Shown: positions 1-9,176, numbered from the stretch's first letter. The stretch: DNA of 64,000 bases from Xaviernesmea oryzae (GCF_900177415.1 NZ_FXAF01000011.1:310001-374000); one strand, 5' to 3'. Notes: generated by a model not told the origin, from the sequence alone. Made by a program: numbers and translations.

Positions 1-2561
1 ACGACCCGACGCTGATGTTCACCAATGCCGGCATGGTGCAGTTCAAGAACGTCTTCACGGGTCTGGAGACCCGCTCCTATTCGACTGCGACGACCTCGCA
101 GAAATGCGTTCGCGCCGGCGGCAAACACAACGATCTCGACAATGTCGGCTATACGGCCCGCCATCTCACCTTCTTCGAGATGCTCGGCAATTTCTCGTTC
201 GGAGATTATTTCAAGGAACGGGCGATCGAACTGGCCTGGAAACTGGTGACCGAAGGTTTCGATCTTCCCAAGCACCGGCTGCTGGTGACGGTCTATTCCG
301 AGGATGAAGAAGCGGCCGTGCTCTGGAAGAAGATCGCCGGTTTCTCCGACGACAAGATCATCCGCATTCCGACCTCCGACAATTTCTGGCAAATGGGCGA
401 TACCGGCCCTTGCGGCCCCTGTTCGGAAATCTTCATAGATCAAGGCGAGAACGTCTGGGGCGGCCCGCCCGGCTCGCCGGAAGAGGATGGTGACCGTTTC
501 CTCGAATTCTGGAACCTCGTTTTCATGCAGTTCGACCAGACGGCGCCGGGTGAGCGTACGCTCCTGCCGCGCCCGTCGATCGACACGGGCATGGGCCTCG
601 AGCGCATGGCCTGCATTCTTCAGGGTGTCCAGAGCGTGTTCGATACCGACCTGTTCCGCACGCTGACCGGGACCATCGAGGATGTCATGGGCGTCAAGGC
701 GGAAGGCAGCGCCAGCCATCGCGTCATTGCCGATCATCTGCGCTCCTCGGCTTTCCTGATCGCCGATGGCGTTCTGCCTTCGAACGAAGGGCGCGGCTAT
801 GTTCTGCGCCGCATCATGCGCCGCGCCATGCGCCATGCGCAGTTGCTGGGCGCCAAGGAGCCGGTCATGTACAGGCTCCTGCCGGCGCTGGTGCAGGAAA
901 TGGGCCGGGCCTATCCGGAACTGGTCCGCGCCGAGGCGCTGATCTCCGAAACGCTGAGGCTGGAAGAGACGCGCTTCCGCAAGACGCTCGAACGCGGCCT
1001 TTCGCTTCTCTCCGACGCGACGAACACGCTCGGCAAGGGCGACATGCTGGATGGCGAGACGGCCTTCAAGCTCTACGACACCTACGGCTTCCCGCTCGAC
1101 CTGACGCAGGATGCGTTGCGCGCCCGCGAGATCGGCGTCGACCTGGCCGGCTTCACCGATGCCATGGAGCGCCAGAAGGCGGAGGCCCGTTCGCACTGGG
1201 CAGGCTCCGGCGACAAGGCGACCGAAACCATCTGGTTCGAGCTCAAGGAGAAGTTCGGCGCAACCGAATTCCTGGGCTATGACACGGAAACGGCCGAAGG
1301 CGTCGTGCAGGCGATCGTGCGCGAGGGCAAGGCGGTCGACAGCGCTTCGGCCGGCGATCAGGTGCAGATCGTCGTCAACCAGACGCCGTTCTACGGCGAA
1401 TCCGGCGGTCAGATGGGCGATACCGGCGTGATCGCCACCGACGATGCGAAGCTCAACGTCACGGACACGCAGAAAAAGGGCGAGGGCCTGTTCGTCCATA
1501 CCGCGAAGGTCGCCGAGGGTACGCTGAAGGTCGGCGACGCCGTGGCGCTGACGGTCGATCACGAGCGCCGCTCGCGCCTGCGGTCGAACCATTCCGCCAC
1601 CCATCTCCTGCATGAGGCGCTGCGCGAGGTTCTCGGCACGCATGTCGCGCAGAAGGGATCGCTGGTCGCGCCCGAGCGCCTACGCTTCGACGTCTCGCAT
1701 CCGAAGCCGATGACGGCGGAGGAGCTGCAGAAGGTCGAGGATATGGCGAATGCCATCGTCCTGCAGAACGCGCCGGTCAACACGCGCCTGATGAGCGTCG
1801 ACGATGCGATTGCGGAAGGCGCGATGGCTCTGTTCGGCGAGAAATACGGCGACGAGGTCCGTGTGGTCTCCATGGGCAGGGCGATCGAAGGGCCGAAGGC
1901 CGGCAAGCCCTATTCGGTCGAACTCTGCGGCGGCACGCATGTGAACGCCACGGGCGATATCGGCCTGGTCCGCATCCTCGGAGAAAGCGCCGTCGGCGCC
2001 GGCGTCCGCCGCGTCGAAGCGGTGACGGGCGAAGCGGCGCGCGCCTATCTCGCTGAGCAGGACGAGCGTGTGAAGACGCTTGCCGGCGCACTGAAGGTGC
2101 AGCCAGGCGAGGTGGTGTCGCGCGTCGAGGCACTGATCGACGAGCGTCGCAAGCTCGAGAGAGAGCTGGCGGATGCCAAGCGGCGGCTTGCCATGGGCGG
2201 CGGTGAGCGCGGCCCGGCCGGAGATGTCCGTGAAGTTGCCGGCGTCAAGTTCATGGGCAAGGCGCTGACCGGCATCGACGCCAAGGACCTGAAGGGACTT
2301 GCCGACGAAGGCAAGGCAAGCCTCGGCTCAGGCGTGGTGACCCTGATCGGCGTTTCGGAAGATGGCAAGGCGAGCGCGGTCGTCGCCGTGACGCCGGATC
2401 TGACCGGCCGGTTCAGCGCCGTGGATCTGGTGCGCGTCGCCTCCGTGGCGCTGGGCGGCAAGGGCGGCGGCGGCCGGCCGGACATGGCCCAGGCCGGCGG
2501 TCCCGATGGCGCGAAAGCCGACGAGGCGCTGGAGGCGGTGGCGGTCGCGCTCGGTGCCTGA
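1..2561 (+). CDS. alaS: Alanyl-tRNA synthetase (5' end outside window)
   Basis: Charges tRNA-Ala with alanine in the cytoplasm. The reading frame is already open at the first base; the first visible residues (DPTLMFTNAGMVQFKNVFTG) match the region about 30 residues into AlaS, so only the extreme N-terminus is missing. About 850 residues are visible, fitting a family length near 880. The class II catalytic core comes first. The editing domain follows, with the zinc-type HxxxH motif (HSATH, near base 1590) and the C-GGTH motif (near base 1928). The C-terminal DHHA1-type region has the expected glycine-rich end (GGKGGGGRPDMAQAGG). A hairpin follows the stop codon, so alaS probably ends its own transcript. 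Confidence 0.98.
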   Translation, partial: DPTLMFTNAGMVQFKNVFTGLETRSYSTATTSQKCVRAGGKHNDLDNVGYTARHLTFFEMLGNFSFGDYFKERAIELAWKLVTEGFDLPKHRLLVTVYSEDEEAAVLWKKIAGFSDDKIIRIPTSDNFWQMGDTGPCGPCSEIFIDQGENVWGGPPGSPEEDGDRFLEFWNLVFMQFDQTAPGERTLLPRPSIDTGMGLERMACILQGVQSVFDTDLFRTLTGTIEDVMGVKAEGSASHRVIADHLRSSAFLIADGVLPSNEGRGYVLRRIMRRAMRHAQLLGAKEPVMYRLLPALVQEMGRAYPELVRAEALISETLRLEETRFRKTLERGLSLLSDATNTLGKGDMLDGETAFKLYDTYGFPLDLTQDALRAREIGVDLAGFTDAMERQKAEARSHWAGSGDKATETIWFELKEKFGATEFLGYDTETAEGVVQAIVREGKAVDSASAGDQVQIVVNQTPFYGESGGQMGDTGVIATDDAKLNVTDTQKKGEGLFVHTAKVAEGTLKVGDAVALTVDHERRSRLRSNHSATHLLHEALREVLGTHVAQKGSLVAPERLRFDVSHPKPMTAEELQKVEDMANAIVLQNAPVNTRLMSVDDAIAEGAMALFGEKYGDEVRVVSMGRAIEGPKAGKPYSVELCGGTHVNATGDIGLVRILGESAVGAGVRRVEAVTGEAARAYLAEQDERVKTLAGALKVQPGEVVSRVEALIDERRKLERELADAKRRLAMGGGERGPAGDVREVAGVKFMGKALTGIDAKDLKGLADEGKASLGSGVVTLIGVSEDGKASAVVAVTPDLTGRFSAVDLVRVASVALGGKGGGGRPDMAQAGGPDGAKADEALEAVAVALGA

Positions 2562-2575
2562 CGATTGATCGGAGG

Positions 2576-2604
2576 AGCGGGCGTGCAGCCCGCTTCTCGG
2601 TTTT
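2576..2604 (+). terminator. Rho-independent terminator after alaS
   Basis: A 7-bp stem (AGCGGGC / GCCCGCT, 2576-2582 and 2588-2594) with a 5-nt loop is followed by TCTCGGTTTT. It lies 14 bp after the alaS stop and just before ttcA, so it may only partly separate the two genes. Confidence 0.6.
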
Positions 2605-2616
2605 CGAGGAAGACGA

Positions 2617-3483
2617 ATGGGCATGAATGCCAGGTTTGAGGATGAGCTGGACGAGGCCGTCGATGGTCTCGTGCCGGCGCTGTTCCGCGATGCGCCCGGT
2701 TCCGTCTCGTTCAACAAGCTGCGCAAGCGCCTGCTCCGGCAGGTGCGTCAGGCCTTCGACGATTTCGGGATGCTGAAAGGGCAGAAGCGCTGGCTGGTGG
2801 GGCTTTCCGGCGGCAAGGATTCCTATTCGCTGCTCGCCGTGCTGCTCGACCTGCAATGGCGCGGGCTGCTGCCGGTCGAGCTGATCGCCTGCAATCTCGA
2901 TCAGGGTCAGCCGAATTTCCCGAAACACATCCTGCCCGATTATCTTGCCTCCATAGGCGTGAAGCACCGCATCGAATATCGCGACACCTATTCCATCGTG
3001 AAGGAAAAGGTGCCGGAAGGCGCCACCTATTGCTCGCTCTGTTCGAGGCTTCGGCGCGGCAATCTCTATCGCATTGCCCGGGAGGAGGGGTGCGATGCGC
3101 TGGTACTCGGCCACCACCGCGAGGATATCCTGGAAACCTTCTTCATGAATTTCTTCCATGGCGGGCGGCTTGCCGGCATGCCGGCGAAGCTGCTGAACGA
3201 CGAGGGCGATCTGATGGTGCTGCGTCCGCTGGCCTACTGCGCCGAGGACGATCTCGCGAAGTTCGCCGCCGCCATGCAGTTCCCGATCATTCCCTGCGAT
3301 CTCTGCGGTTCCCAAGACGGCCTGCAGCGAAATGCGATGAAAGAGATGCTGGCCGGGATCGAAGCGCGTATGCCGGGGCGCAAGGATGCCATGCTGCGCG
3401 CGCTTGCGCATGTGAATCCATCCCATCTTCTCGATCCGAAACTTTTCGATTTTTCCGGCCTCGAAGCCACCTCCAGAACTTGA
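2617..3483 (+). CDS. ttcA: tRNA 2-thiocytidine(32) synthetase TtcA
   Basis: Predicted to thiolate cytidine 32 of certain tRNAs, using ATP and a 4Fe-4S cluster. The protein has 288 residues. The PP-loop ATP-binding motif SGGKDS lies near residues 65-70. One CxxC pair (YCSLC, about 139-142) and a second cysteine pair (CDLC, about 227-230) match the TtcA cluster-binding pattern. The ATG at 2617 follows a GAGGAAGACGA ribosome-binding stretch. It needs an iron-sulfur cluster, which the suf operon in this window could supply. The next gene begins 11 bp after its stop, so the two are probably co-transcribed. The alternative, another TilS/TtcA-family PP-loop enzyme, is less likely given the cysteines. 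Confidence 0.9.
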   Translation: MGMNARFEDELDEAVDGLVPALFRDAPGSVSFNKLRKRLLRQVRQAFDDFGMLKGQKRWLVGLSGGKDSYSLLAVLLDLQWRGLLPVELIACNLDQGQPNFPKHILPDYLASIGVKHRIEYRDTYSIVKEKVPEGATYCSLCSRLRRGNLYRIAREEGCDALVLGHHREDILETFFMNFFHGGRLAGMPAKLLNDEGDLMVLRPLAYCAEDDLAKFAAAMQFPIIPCDLCGSQDGLQRNAMKEMLAGIEARMPGRKDAMLRALAHVNPSHLLDPKLFDFSGLEATSRT

Positions 3484-3494
3484 GACTTTCCAAG

Positions 3495-4316
3495 ATGACC
3501 CTTCCGCTCGACGTGACGAAGTTCGCCGACCTTTTGCGCCTTGCCGCCAAATCCGAAATTCTGCCGCGCTTCCGCAGGCTCGCAGACGGCGACGTCCGTG
3601 CAAAGAGCGAGCCGGTCGATCTGGTCACCGAAGCGGATGAGGCTGCGGAACGGTTGATCCGGCGCGAGGTCGAGGCAATGGCGCCGGGCGCGCTCTTCGT
3701 CGGCGAGGAATCGGTGGCCGCCGATCCGGCGCTGCTCGGCAAGCTTGCGGATGCGGATTTCGCCGTGGTGGTCGATCCGGTGGACGGCACGTTCAACTTC
3801 GCCTCCGGCATTCCTGCCTTCGGCGTCATGGCGTCCGTCGTCTGGAAAGGCGAGGTGGTGGCAGGCATCATCTACGATCCGATGGGCGACGACTGGGTCA
3901 TGGCGGAAAGGGGCGCCGGCGCCTTCCTCAGACGACCGGACGGCGAAGCGATCCGCCTTTCCGTCGCCCGCTCCGCGCCGCTCGAAGCCATGGTCGGCAT
4001 GGCTTCGCCGGCATATTTCTTCGGCGACGTGCGCGAGCGCATTCTCGGCAATCTGGCAAAGGTCCGTTTCTTTGCGAACTATCGCTGCTCGGCGCATGAA
4101 TACCGCACCTTCGCGGGCGGTCATGTGCAGTTCGTGCTCTACAACAAGCTGATGCCCTGGGATCATCTGGCCGGCACGCTGATCGCGGTCGAGGCAGGCG
4201 GTTACGCGGCGCGGTTCGACGGCTCGCCGTACCGGCCGAGCCATGTCGATGGCGGGCTTCTGCTCGCGACCGACAGGGAAAGCTGGCAGATGCTTCGCCG
4301 GGAGATCATCGGCTAG
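3495..4316 (+). CDS. Inositol monophosphatase family protein
   Basis: A magnesium-dependent phosphatase of the IMPase/CysQ/FBPase superfamily, 273 residues. Visible signatures are the EE pair in VGEES, the metal-binding DPVDGTFNFASG (about residue 94 on) and a C-terminal WDHLAGTLI segment that matches the family's WD-x-AAG motif. The frame is open far upstream, but that part overlaps ttcA; the ATG at 3495 starts a normal family N-terminus and leaves an 11-bp gap. The substrate cannot be told from sequence: inositol phosphate, 3'-phosphoadenosine phosphate or another sugar phosphate are possible. Confidence 0.85.
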   Translation: MTLPLDVTKFADLLRLAAKSEILPRFRRLADGDVRAKSEPVDLVTEADEAAERLIRREVEAMAPGALFVGEESVAADPALLGKLADADFAVVVDPVDGTFNFASGIPAFGVMASVVWKGEVVAGIIYDPMGDDWVMAERGAGAFLRRPDGEAIRLSVARSAPLEAMVGMASPAYFFGDVRERILGNLAKVRFFANYRCSAHEYRTFAGGHVQFVLYNKLMPWDHLAGTLIAVEAGGYAARFDGSPYRPSHVDGGLLLATDRESWQMLRREIIG

Positions 4317-4404
4317 AGTGCTCTTCCGGAAAACAGGATACGGCAGGTAGACACGGTCGACCGGAAGAACGCGGCGTCGCGCTCAAAGACTGTCCGGCCG
4401 ATCA

Positions 4405-4434
4405 CCTCCGCGGACGCGTCCCGTTCCGCGGAGG
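4405..4434. terminator. Inverted repeat between convergent genes, likely terminator
   Basis: A perfect 10-bp stem (CCTCCGCGGA / TCCGCGGAGG) with a 10-nt loop sits between the convergent IMPase-family and MFS genes. There is no clear T-run on either strand, so the assignment as a shared terminator rests on position and symmetry. Confidence 0.5.
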
Positions 4435-4442
4435 GCAGGATT

Positions 4443-5690
4443 TCATATCCGCGGATTGTGCGGCTGGAAGAGTTCACCCTTTTCGCCGATCAGCACGAAG
4501 ATCAGGCCGATGATGGACACGGCGAAGAAGCCGGCGACCAGCGGCAGGGCTGTGCCGTTGAAGGCCTGGCCGATCACGACACCGATGATCGAGCCGCCGA
4601 CCGTGCTCATGAACCCGAGCACGGAGGAGGCGGTCCCGGCCACATGGCCGAGCGGTTCCATGGCGAGCGAATTGAAATTCGCGCCGATCCAGCCGAACTG
4701 GAACATGGCAAGCGAAAAGAAGGCGAGGAACAGCAGGACGGGCATGGGCTGCGGTCCGAAGACCTGCACCAGCAGCCACAGGAAGGTGACGAGGATGAAC
4801 CCCATGAGCGAGCCGTGCGACAGGCGCCGCATTCCGAAGCGTCCGACAAAGCGGGCGTTCAGGAAGGATGCGGTCGACATGAAGACCGCGACGGCCGCGA
4901 AGGCGACTGGAAACCATATGCCGAGCTCATAGATGCCGACATAGATCTGCTGCGCCGAATTGATGAAGCCGAACAGCGCCCCGAAGATGAAGGTGCTGGC
5001 GATCGTATAACAGAGCGCAATCCGGTTGGTGAGGACGATCCGGAAGGCGTCGAGGATCGACGACACGGTGAACGGGCGCACATCGGCCGGATCGAGCGTC
5101 TCGGGCAGGCGGGCATATGTCCAGAAGCCGATCGCGAGCGACACGATGGCAATGAAGAGGAAGATCAGGTGCCAGTTGCCGGCGAACATGATGAGCTGGC
5201 CGGTGCCGGGCGCGATGATCGGCACGATCATGAAGACCATCATGATCAACGACATGACTTCCGCCATGGCGCGTCCGCCATAGACGTCGCGGACGATCGA
5301 GACGGTGATGACGCGGGTCGCTGCCGCGCCGGCACCCTGGATGAAGCGGAGCGCGAGCAGGGCGCCGAAGGAGGGGACGACGACGATGCCGATCGAGCAG
5401 ATAATGTAGATGCCGATGCCGAACAGCATGGGTTTGCGGCGGCCGAAGCGATCCGAGAGCGGCCCGTACAAGAGCTGGGCGATGCCCAGACCGAAGACAT
5501 AGGAGGAGACGACGTACTGCCGGTGGTTTTCGTTCTCGATGCCGAGCGATGCGCCGATTTCCTGCAGTCCCGGAAGCATGATGTCGATCGCGAGCGCGTT
5601 GAGCGCCATCAGCATCGCCATCATTGCGATGAATTCGGCCCGGCCCATTTCACGCAGTCGGGGTGCGGTCGTTTGTGAAGGATTTGTCAC
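4443..5690 (-). CDS. MFS multidrug exporter, Bcr/CflA type
   Basis: An inner-membrane drug:proton antiporter of the major facilitator superfamily, 415 residues, with about 12 hydrophobic segments. Motif A is visible between the second and third helices (GPLSDRFGRRKPML). The early helix-1 acidic motif ALAIDIMLPGL and the helix-4 RFIQGAGAAA are typical of the Bcr/CflA (DHA1) group. Translation starts at a GTG (5690-5688) preceded by AGGAAA at good spacing. It stands alone: grxD upstream ends with its own hairpin. The substrate is unknown. Confidence 0.88.
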   Translation of the reverse strand: MTNPSQTTAPRLREMGRAEFIAMMAMLMALNALAIDIMLPGLQEIGASLGIENENHRQYVVSSYVFGLGIAQLLYGPLSDRFGRRKPMLFGIGIYIICSIGIVVVPSFGALLALRFIQGAGAAATRVITVSIVRDVYGGRAMAEVMSLIMMVFMIVPIIAPGTGQLIMFAGNWHLIFLFIAIVSLAIGFWTYARLPETLDPADVRPFTVSSILDAFRIVLTNRIALCYTIASTFIFGALFGFINSAQQIYVGIYELGIWFPVAFAAVAVFMSTASFLNARFVGRFGMRRLSHGSLMGFILVTFLWLLVQVFGPQPMPVLLFLAFFSLAMFQFGWIGANFNSLAMEPLGHVAGTASSVLGFMSTVGGSIIGVVIGQAFNGTALPLVAGFFAVSIIGLIFVLIGEKGELFQPHNPRI

Positions 5691-5712
5691 AGCGATTTCC
5701 TAAACAATGGCA

Positions 5713-5737
5713 AAGGCGCCGTTGGGAGCGGCGCCTT
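5713..5737 (-). terminator. Terminator after grxD
   Basis: An 8-bp stem (AAGGCGCC / GGCGCCTT) with a 9-nt loop lies between the grxD stop and the MFS start. On the minus strand it ends in TTTG, a modest T-run. Confidence 0.55.
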
Positions 5738-5781
5738 GAAAATGTCTTCGATTTTGAGCCCGGCCCTTGGTCCGGGATGTT

Positions 5782-6117
5782 TCAGGCCGCGCCGCGGACG
5801 GCGATTCCCTGTTCCTGCAGGTGAGTCTGCAGCTCGCCCGATTGGAACATTTCGCGGACGATATCGCAACCGCCGACGAACTCGCCCTTCACGTAAAGCT
5901 GGGGAATGGTCGGCCAGTTGGAATAATCCTTGATGCCCTGGCGGATTTCGGCGTCGGCGAGCACGTTCACGCCCTTGTAGTCGATGCCCAGATAATCGAG
6001 AATCTGGACGACCTGGCCCGAGAACCCACACTGCGGGAACTGGGGAGTGCCCTTCATGAAGAGAACCACATCGTTCGTCTTCACTTCGTTGTCGATGAAA
6101 TCGTGAACTCCGCTCAT
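5782..6117 (-). CDS. grxD: Monothiol glutaredoxin, CGFS type
   Basis: A Grx4/GrxD-type glutaredoxin that binds a glutathione-ligated 2Fe-2S cluster and passes it on or signals iron state with BolA proteins. The 111 residues include the active site CGFS (residues 30-33), the cis-proline TIPQLYV motif and the GGCDI glutathione-binding segment, all standard for the family. AGGATA precedes the ATG. It lies downstream of bolA, with a basic ORF in between, which repeats the well-known BolA/monothiol-Grx association. Confidence 0.95.
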   Translation of the reverse strand: MSGVHDFIDNEVKTNDVVLFMKGTPQFPQCGFSGQVVQILDYLGIDYKGVNVLADAEIRQGIKDYSNWPTIPQLYVKGEFVGGCDIVREMFQSGELQTHLQEQGIAVRGAA

Positions 6118-6261
6118 ATCCTATCCTTTCACATGCGGTTTCAAGGACCGCTGCGCTGCGTTATTCCCCTTAGATAGCAACCTGTCTCCCGGAATTCCAG
6201 CAGAATAGTCCGACGCCCGCGGTTGTCGCCCGACATCGCAGCGGTTTTCCTCGGAGGCGGA

Positions 6262-6489
6262 TCAGCGGCTGCGCTGCCTGCTGCGGCTTGCAGTCGTCCG
6301 CCGGCGGCTAACCTGCTTCCTGGCGGGTTTTGCCGCACGGGTGCGGGTCTTCACGAAGCGTCCCGATGTCGCCGAGCGCGTCTGCCGCTTCTTCCGTTTG
6401 GTGGCCGTGCGGCCATGGGACTTCTTCAGAAGTTCCTTCATGGCGGTCTCTACGATGCCGGTGACGAGTTCGTTAATCAGGCTGGGCAT
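6262..6489 (-). CDS. Small, very basic protein of unknown function
   Basis: A 75-residue ORF. The first 24 residues could form an amphipathic helix (MPSLINELVTGIVETAMKEL), and the rest is almost entirely Lys, Arg, Ser, Thr and Ala, resembling a histone H1-like or AlgP-type tail. It begins 6 bp after the bolA stop codon, so it is probably translated from the same message; its own ribosome-binding site is weak. I do not recognise a family. Nucleic-acid or membrane binding is a guess from charge alone. It could also be a low-complexity spurious ORF, but the operon position and the non-basic N-terminal helix argue for a real gene. Confidence 0.6.
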   Translation of the reverse strand: MPSLINELVTGIVETAMKELLKKSHGRTATKRKKRQTRSATSGRFVKTRTRAAKPARKQVSRRRTTASRSRQRSR

Positions 6490-6495
6490 GCCGTA

Positions 6496-6732
6496 TCAAT
6501 CCGAAGGAGCCGATGTCTGCAATGCCAGCGCATGCAGAACGCCGCCCATATTGCCCTTCAGCGCCTCGTAGACCATCTGGTGCTGCTGCACGCGGCTTTT
6601 GCCGCGAAACTGTTCCGCCACCACTTCGGCGGCATAGTGATCACCGTCACCGGCAAGATCCCGGATGGTGACCCTGGCGCCGGGAATGCCCGCCTTGATC
6701 AGATCTTCGATTTCGCCGGGTCTCATAGCCAT
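6496..6732 (-). CDS. bolA: BolA family protein
   Basis: A 78-residue stand-alone BolA-like domain. It contains the pattern VxIRDLAGDGDHYAAEVV followed by FRGKSRVQQHQMVYEAL and a final MGGVLHALAL, the usual BolA core with a conserved histidine in the QQHQ segment. BolA proteins form 2Fe-2S complexes with CGFS glutaredoxins and tune iron-sulfur delivery or iron sensing; grxD is two genes downstream. AGGGAAGA precedes the ATG at 6732. In rhizobial annotation it may appear as 'BolA/IbaG family'. Confidence 0.92.
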   Translation of the reverse strand: MAMRPGEIEDLIKAGIPGARVTIRDLAGDGDHYAAEVVAEQFRGKSRVQQHQMVYEALKGNMGGVLHALALQTSAPSD

Positions 6733-6853
6733 GGTGTCTTCCCTTTTCTCCGCCGCGGAATCGAAACCGCGGAACCCTTGTTTTCGACAGAGTGCCTCAA
6801 AGCCGCTCTGTGGTCAAAGCGGGATCGCACAGCTTTCGACTGTTTGCTTTCGG

Positions 6854-9061
6854 TCAGGCCATGAAAGCCGGGAACCAGCTTTCATGCGCATTGGCAAGAT
6901 CGGTGACCGGCACGTCGACGAGATCGTCGATCACCAGCCTGCCCCCGGAAACGGTTCCGAGCGGGCGGAAAGGCACGCCGGCGCTTTCGGCGCTCGCCTG
7001 CACGAAATCGGCAAGGTCGGCGGGAACGGCGATCACGTAGCGGGCCTGGTCTTCCCCGAAGAGCAGGGCATGCGCGGGACCGCGCTGCTCGTTGAGGCTC
7101 ACATTCATGCCCTTGTTGGAGGCCATGGCCATTTCCGCAAGCGCGACCGCAAGGCCACCCGACGAAATATCGTGGCAGGCGCTTACCTGACCGTTGCGGA
7201 TGATCGAACGGACGAAATTGCCGTTGCGACGCTCGGCGGCGAGATCGACCGGCGGCGGCGGGCCGTCGATCGTGTCTAGGATGTCGCGCAGATAGATCGA
7301 GGAGCCGAGATGGCTGCCGTCCGTGCCGATCATGATCAGCCTGTCGCCTTCTCGTGCCGAGCCGATCTTTGCCATATTCTGCCAATCGGGCAGGAGGCCG
7401 ACGCCGGCGATCGTCGGGGTCGGCAGGATCGCGACGCCGTTGGTCTCGTTGTAGAGCGAGACGTTGCCGGAGACGATCGGGAAATCGAGGGCCTTGCAGG
7501 CCTCGCCGATGCCTTTGATGGCGCCGACGAGCTGGCCCATGATCTCCGGCTTTTCCGGATTGCCGAAATTGAGGTTGTCCGTAGCCGCAAGCGGCTCGGC
7601 GCCGGTGGCGACAAGATTGCGCCAGCATTCGGCGACCGCCTGCTTGCCCCCTTCGAACGGATCGGCTTCAACGTAGCGCGGCGTCACGTCGGAAGAGAAG
7701 GCGAGCGCCTTGGTCGGATGGCTGTCGACGCGCACGACCCCGGCGTCTCCGCCCGGACGCTGCAGCGAATTGCCCTGGATCAGCGTGTCGTATTGTTCCC
7801 ACACCCAGCGGCGGCTCGACTGGTTCGGGGAGCCCACCAGCTTCAGCAATGCTTCGTTGTAATCCGCGGGAGCGGCGACCTGAGAGGCGGGCAGCGGAGC
7901 GCGGCCGCTCGCCTGCATCCAGGGCCGGTCGTATTCTGGAGCCTGGTCGCCGAGTTCCTTGATCGGCAGGTCGGCGACTTCTTCGCCCTGGTGCAGGACG
8001 CGGAAGCGGAGATCGTCGGTCGTCTTGCCGACGATTGCGAAATCGAGGCCCCATTTGACGAAGATCGCCTTGGCTTCCTCTTCCTTTTCCGGCTTCAGCA
8101 CCATGAGCATCCGCTCCTGGCTTTCCGAAAGCATCATCTCGTAGGCGCTCATGCGGTCCTCGCGCACCGGCACCTTGTCGAGGTCGAGTTCGATGCCGAG
8201 ATCGCCCTTGGCGCCCATTTCGACGGCAGAGCAGGTGAGGCCGGCGGCACCCATGTCCTGGATCGCGATGACCGCGCCGGTCGCCATCAGTTCGAGGCAG
8301 GCTTCGAGCAGGCATTTTTCGGTGAAGGGGTCGCCGACCTGCACGGTGGGACGCTTCTCCTCGATCGACTCGTCGAATTCGGCGGACGCCATGGTGGCGC
8401 CGCCGACGCCGTCGCGGCCGGTCTTGGCGCCGAGATAGACGACGGGCAGGCCGACGCCCTCGGCCTTCGAATAGAAGATCGCATCGGTGCGGGCGAGGCC
8501 CGCCGCAAAGGCGTTGACGAGAATGTTGCCGTTGTAGCGCGGATCGAATTCCACTTCGCCGCCGACCGTCGGCACGCCGAAGGAATTGCCGTAGCCGCCG
8601 ACACCCGCGACGACGCCGGAGACGAGGTGCTTGGTCTTCGGATGGTCCGGCGCGCCGAAACGCAGGGCGTTCATCGCAGCGACCGGGCGCGCGCCCATGG
8701 TGAAGACGTCGCGCAGGATGCCGCCGACACCTGTCGCAGCACCCTGATAAGGCTCGATATAGGAGGGGTGGTTATGGCTCTCCATCTTGAAGACGACGCA
8801 GTCGCCGTCATCGATATCGACGACGCCGGCGTTTTCGCCCGGTCCCTGGATGACGCGCGGTCCTTTCGTCGGCAGCGTGCGCAGCCACTTCTTCGAGGAC
8901 TTGTAGGAACAATGCTCGTTCCACATGGCTGAGAAGATGCCGAGTTCCGTGAACGTCGGCTCACGGCCGATCAGATCGAGAATCCGCTGATATTCGTCGG
9001 GCTTCAGGCCATGCGAGGCGACGAGTTCGGGAGTGATCGCGATGCTGTTCGGAATGGTCAT
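6854..9061 (-). CDS. purL: Phosphoribosylformylglycinamidine synthase, large subunit
   Basis: Catalyses the ATP-dependent fourth step of purine synthesis (FGAR to FGAM). At 735 residues it is the short PurL type that needs separate PurS and PurQ, both encoded just upstream. The ATP/metal motif segments FKMESHNHPSYIEPYQGAATG and GGYGNSFGVPTVGGE are clear. The frame is open to 9151, but the ATG at 9061 gives the normal start (MTIPNSIAITPELV) and has AGAGAAG at proper spacing. Two gene products, lipid-related rather than purine-related, separate it from purQ. Confidence 0.97.
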   Translation of the reverse strand: MTIPNSIAITPELVASHGLKPDEYQRILDLIGREPTFTELGIFSAMWNEHCSYKSSKKWLRTLPTKGPRVIQGPGENAGVVDIDDGDCVVFKMESHNHPSYIEPYQGAATGVGGILRDVFTMGARPVAAMNALRFGAPDHPKTKHLVSGVVAGVGGYGNSFGVPTVGGEVEFDPRYNGNILVNAFAAGLARTDAIFYSKAEGVGLPVVYLGAKTGRDGVGGATMASAEFDESIEEKRPTVQVGDPFTEKCLLEACLELMATGAVIAIQDMGAAGLTCSAVEMGAKGDLGIELDLDKVPVREDRMSAYEMMLSESQERMLMVLKPEKEEEAKAIFVKWGLDFAIVGKTTDDLRFRVLHQGEEVADLPIKELGDQAPEYDRPWMQASGRAPLPASQVAAPADYNEALLKLVGSPNQSSRRWVWEQYDTLIQGNSLQRPGGDAGVVRVDSHPTKALAFSSDVTPRYVEADPFEGGKQAVAECWRNLVATGAEPLAATDNLNFGNPEKPEIMGQLVGAIKGIGEACKALDFPIVSGNVSLYNETNGVAILPTPTIAGVGLLPDWQNMAKIGSAREGDRLIMIGTDGSHLGSSIYLRDILDTIDGPPPPVDLAAERRNGNFVRSIIRNGQVSACHDISSGGLAVALAEMAMASNKGMNVSLNEQRGPAHALLFGEDQARYVIAVPADLADFVQASAESAGVPFRPLGTVSGGRLVIDDLVDVPVTDLANAHESWFPAFMA

Positions 9062-9176
9062 GATCTTCTCTGGATTGAAGGGCCGAGCTTGGCCGCTCTT
9101 TAACGCATGTGAGGCAGGGGCGCGACAGGAAAATGCCTGCGCCCTCGACATCTGGCGATTTCCTCACAGGAGGCGT

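Noticed and set aside
2856..3494. Upstream part of the IMPase-family frame
   Set aside because: It overlaps ttcA in another frame and has no IMPase similarity.
4458..5678. A 406-codon plus-strand frame opposite the MFS gene
   Set aside because: Its translation is an unnatural string of Asp, Glu, Arg and His; it mirrors the hydrophobic codons of the MFS gene on the other strand.
5758..5778. A CCCGG/CCGGG palindrome with a CTTGG spacer after grxD
   Set aside because: It looks a little like the suf-region repeat but the stem is only 5 bp and the sequence differs, so it was not counted as a copy.
7310..8932. A 540-codon open frame on the plus strand opposite purL
   Set aside because: It lies wholly antisense to purL, has no family similarity or ribosome-binding site, and its reading is typical of GC-rich shadow frames.
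9062..9151. Extended start of PurL
   Set aside because: The family start MTIPNS lies at 9061 with a good ribosome-binding site; the 30 extra codons have no similarity.
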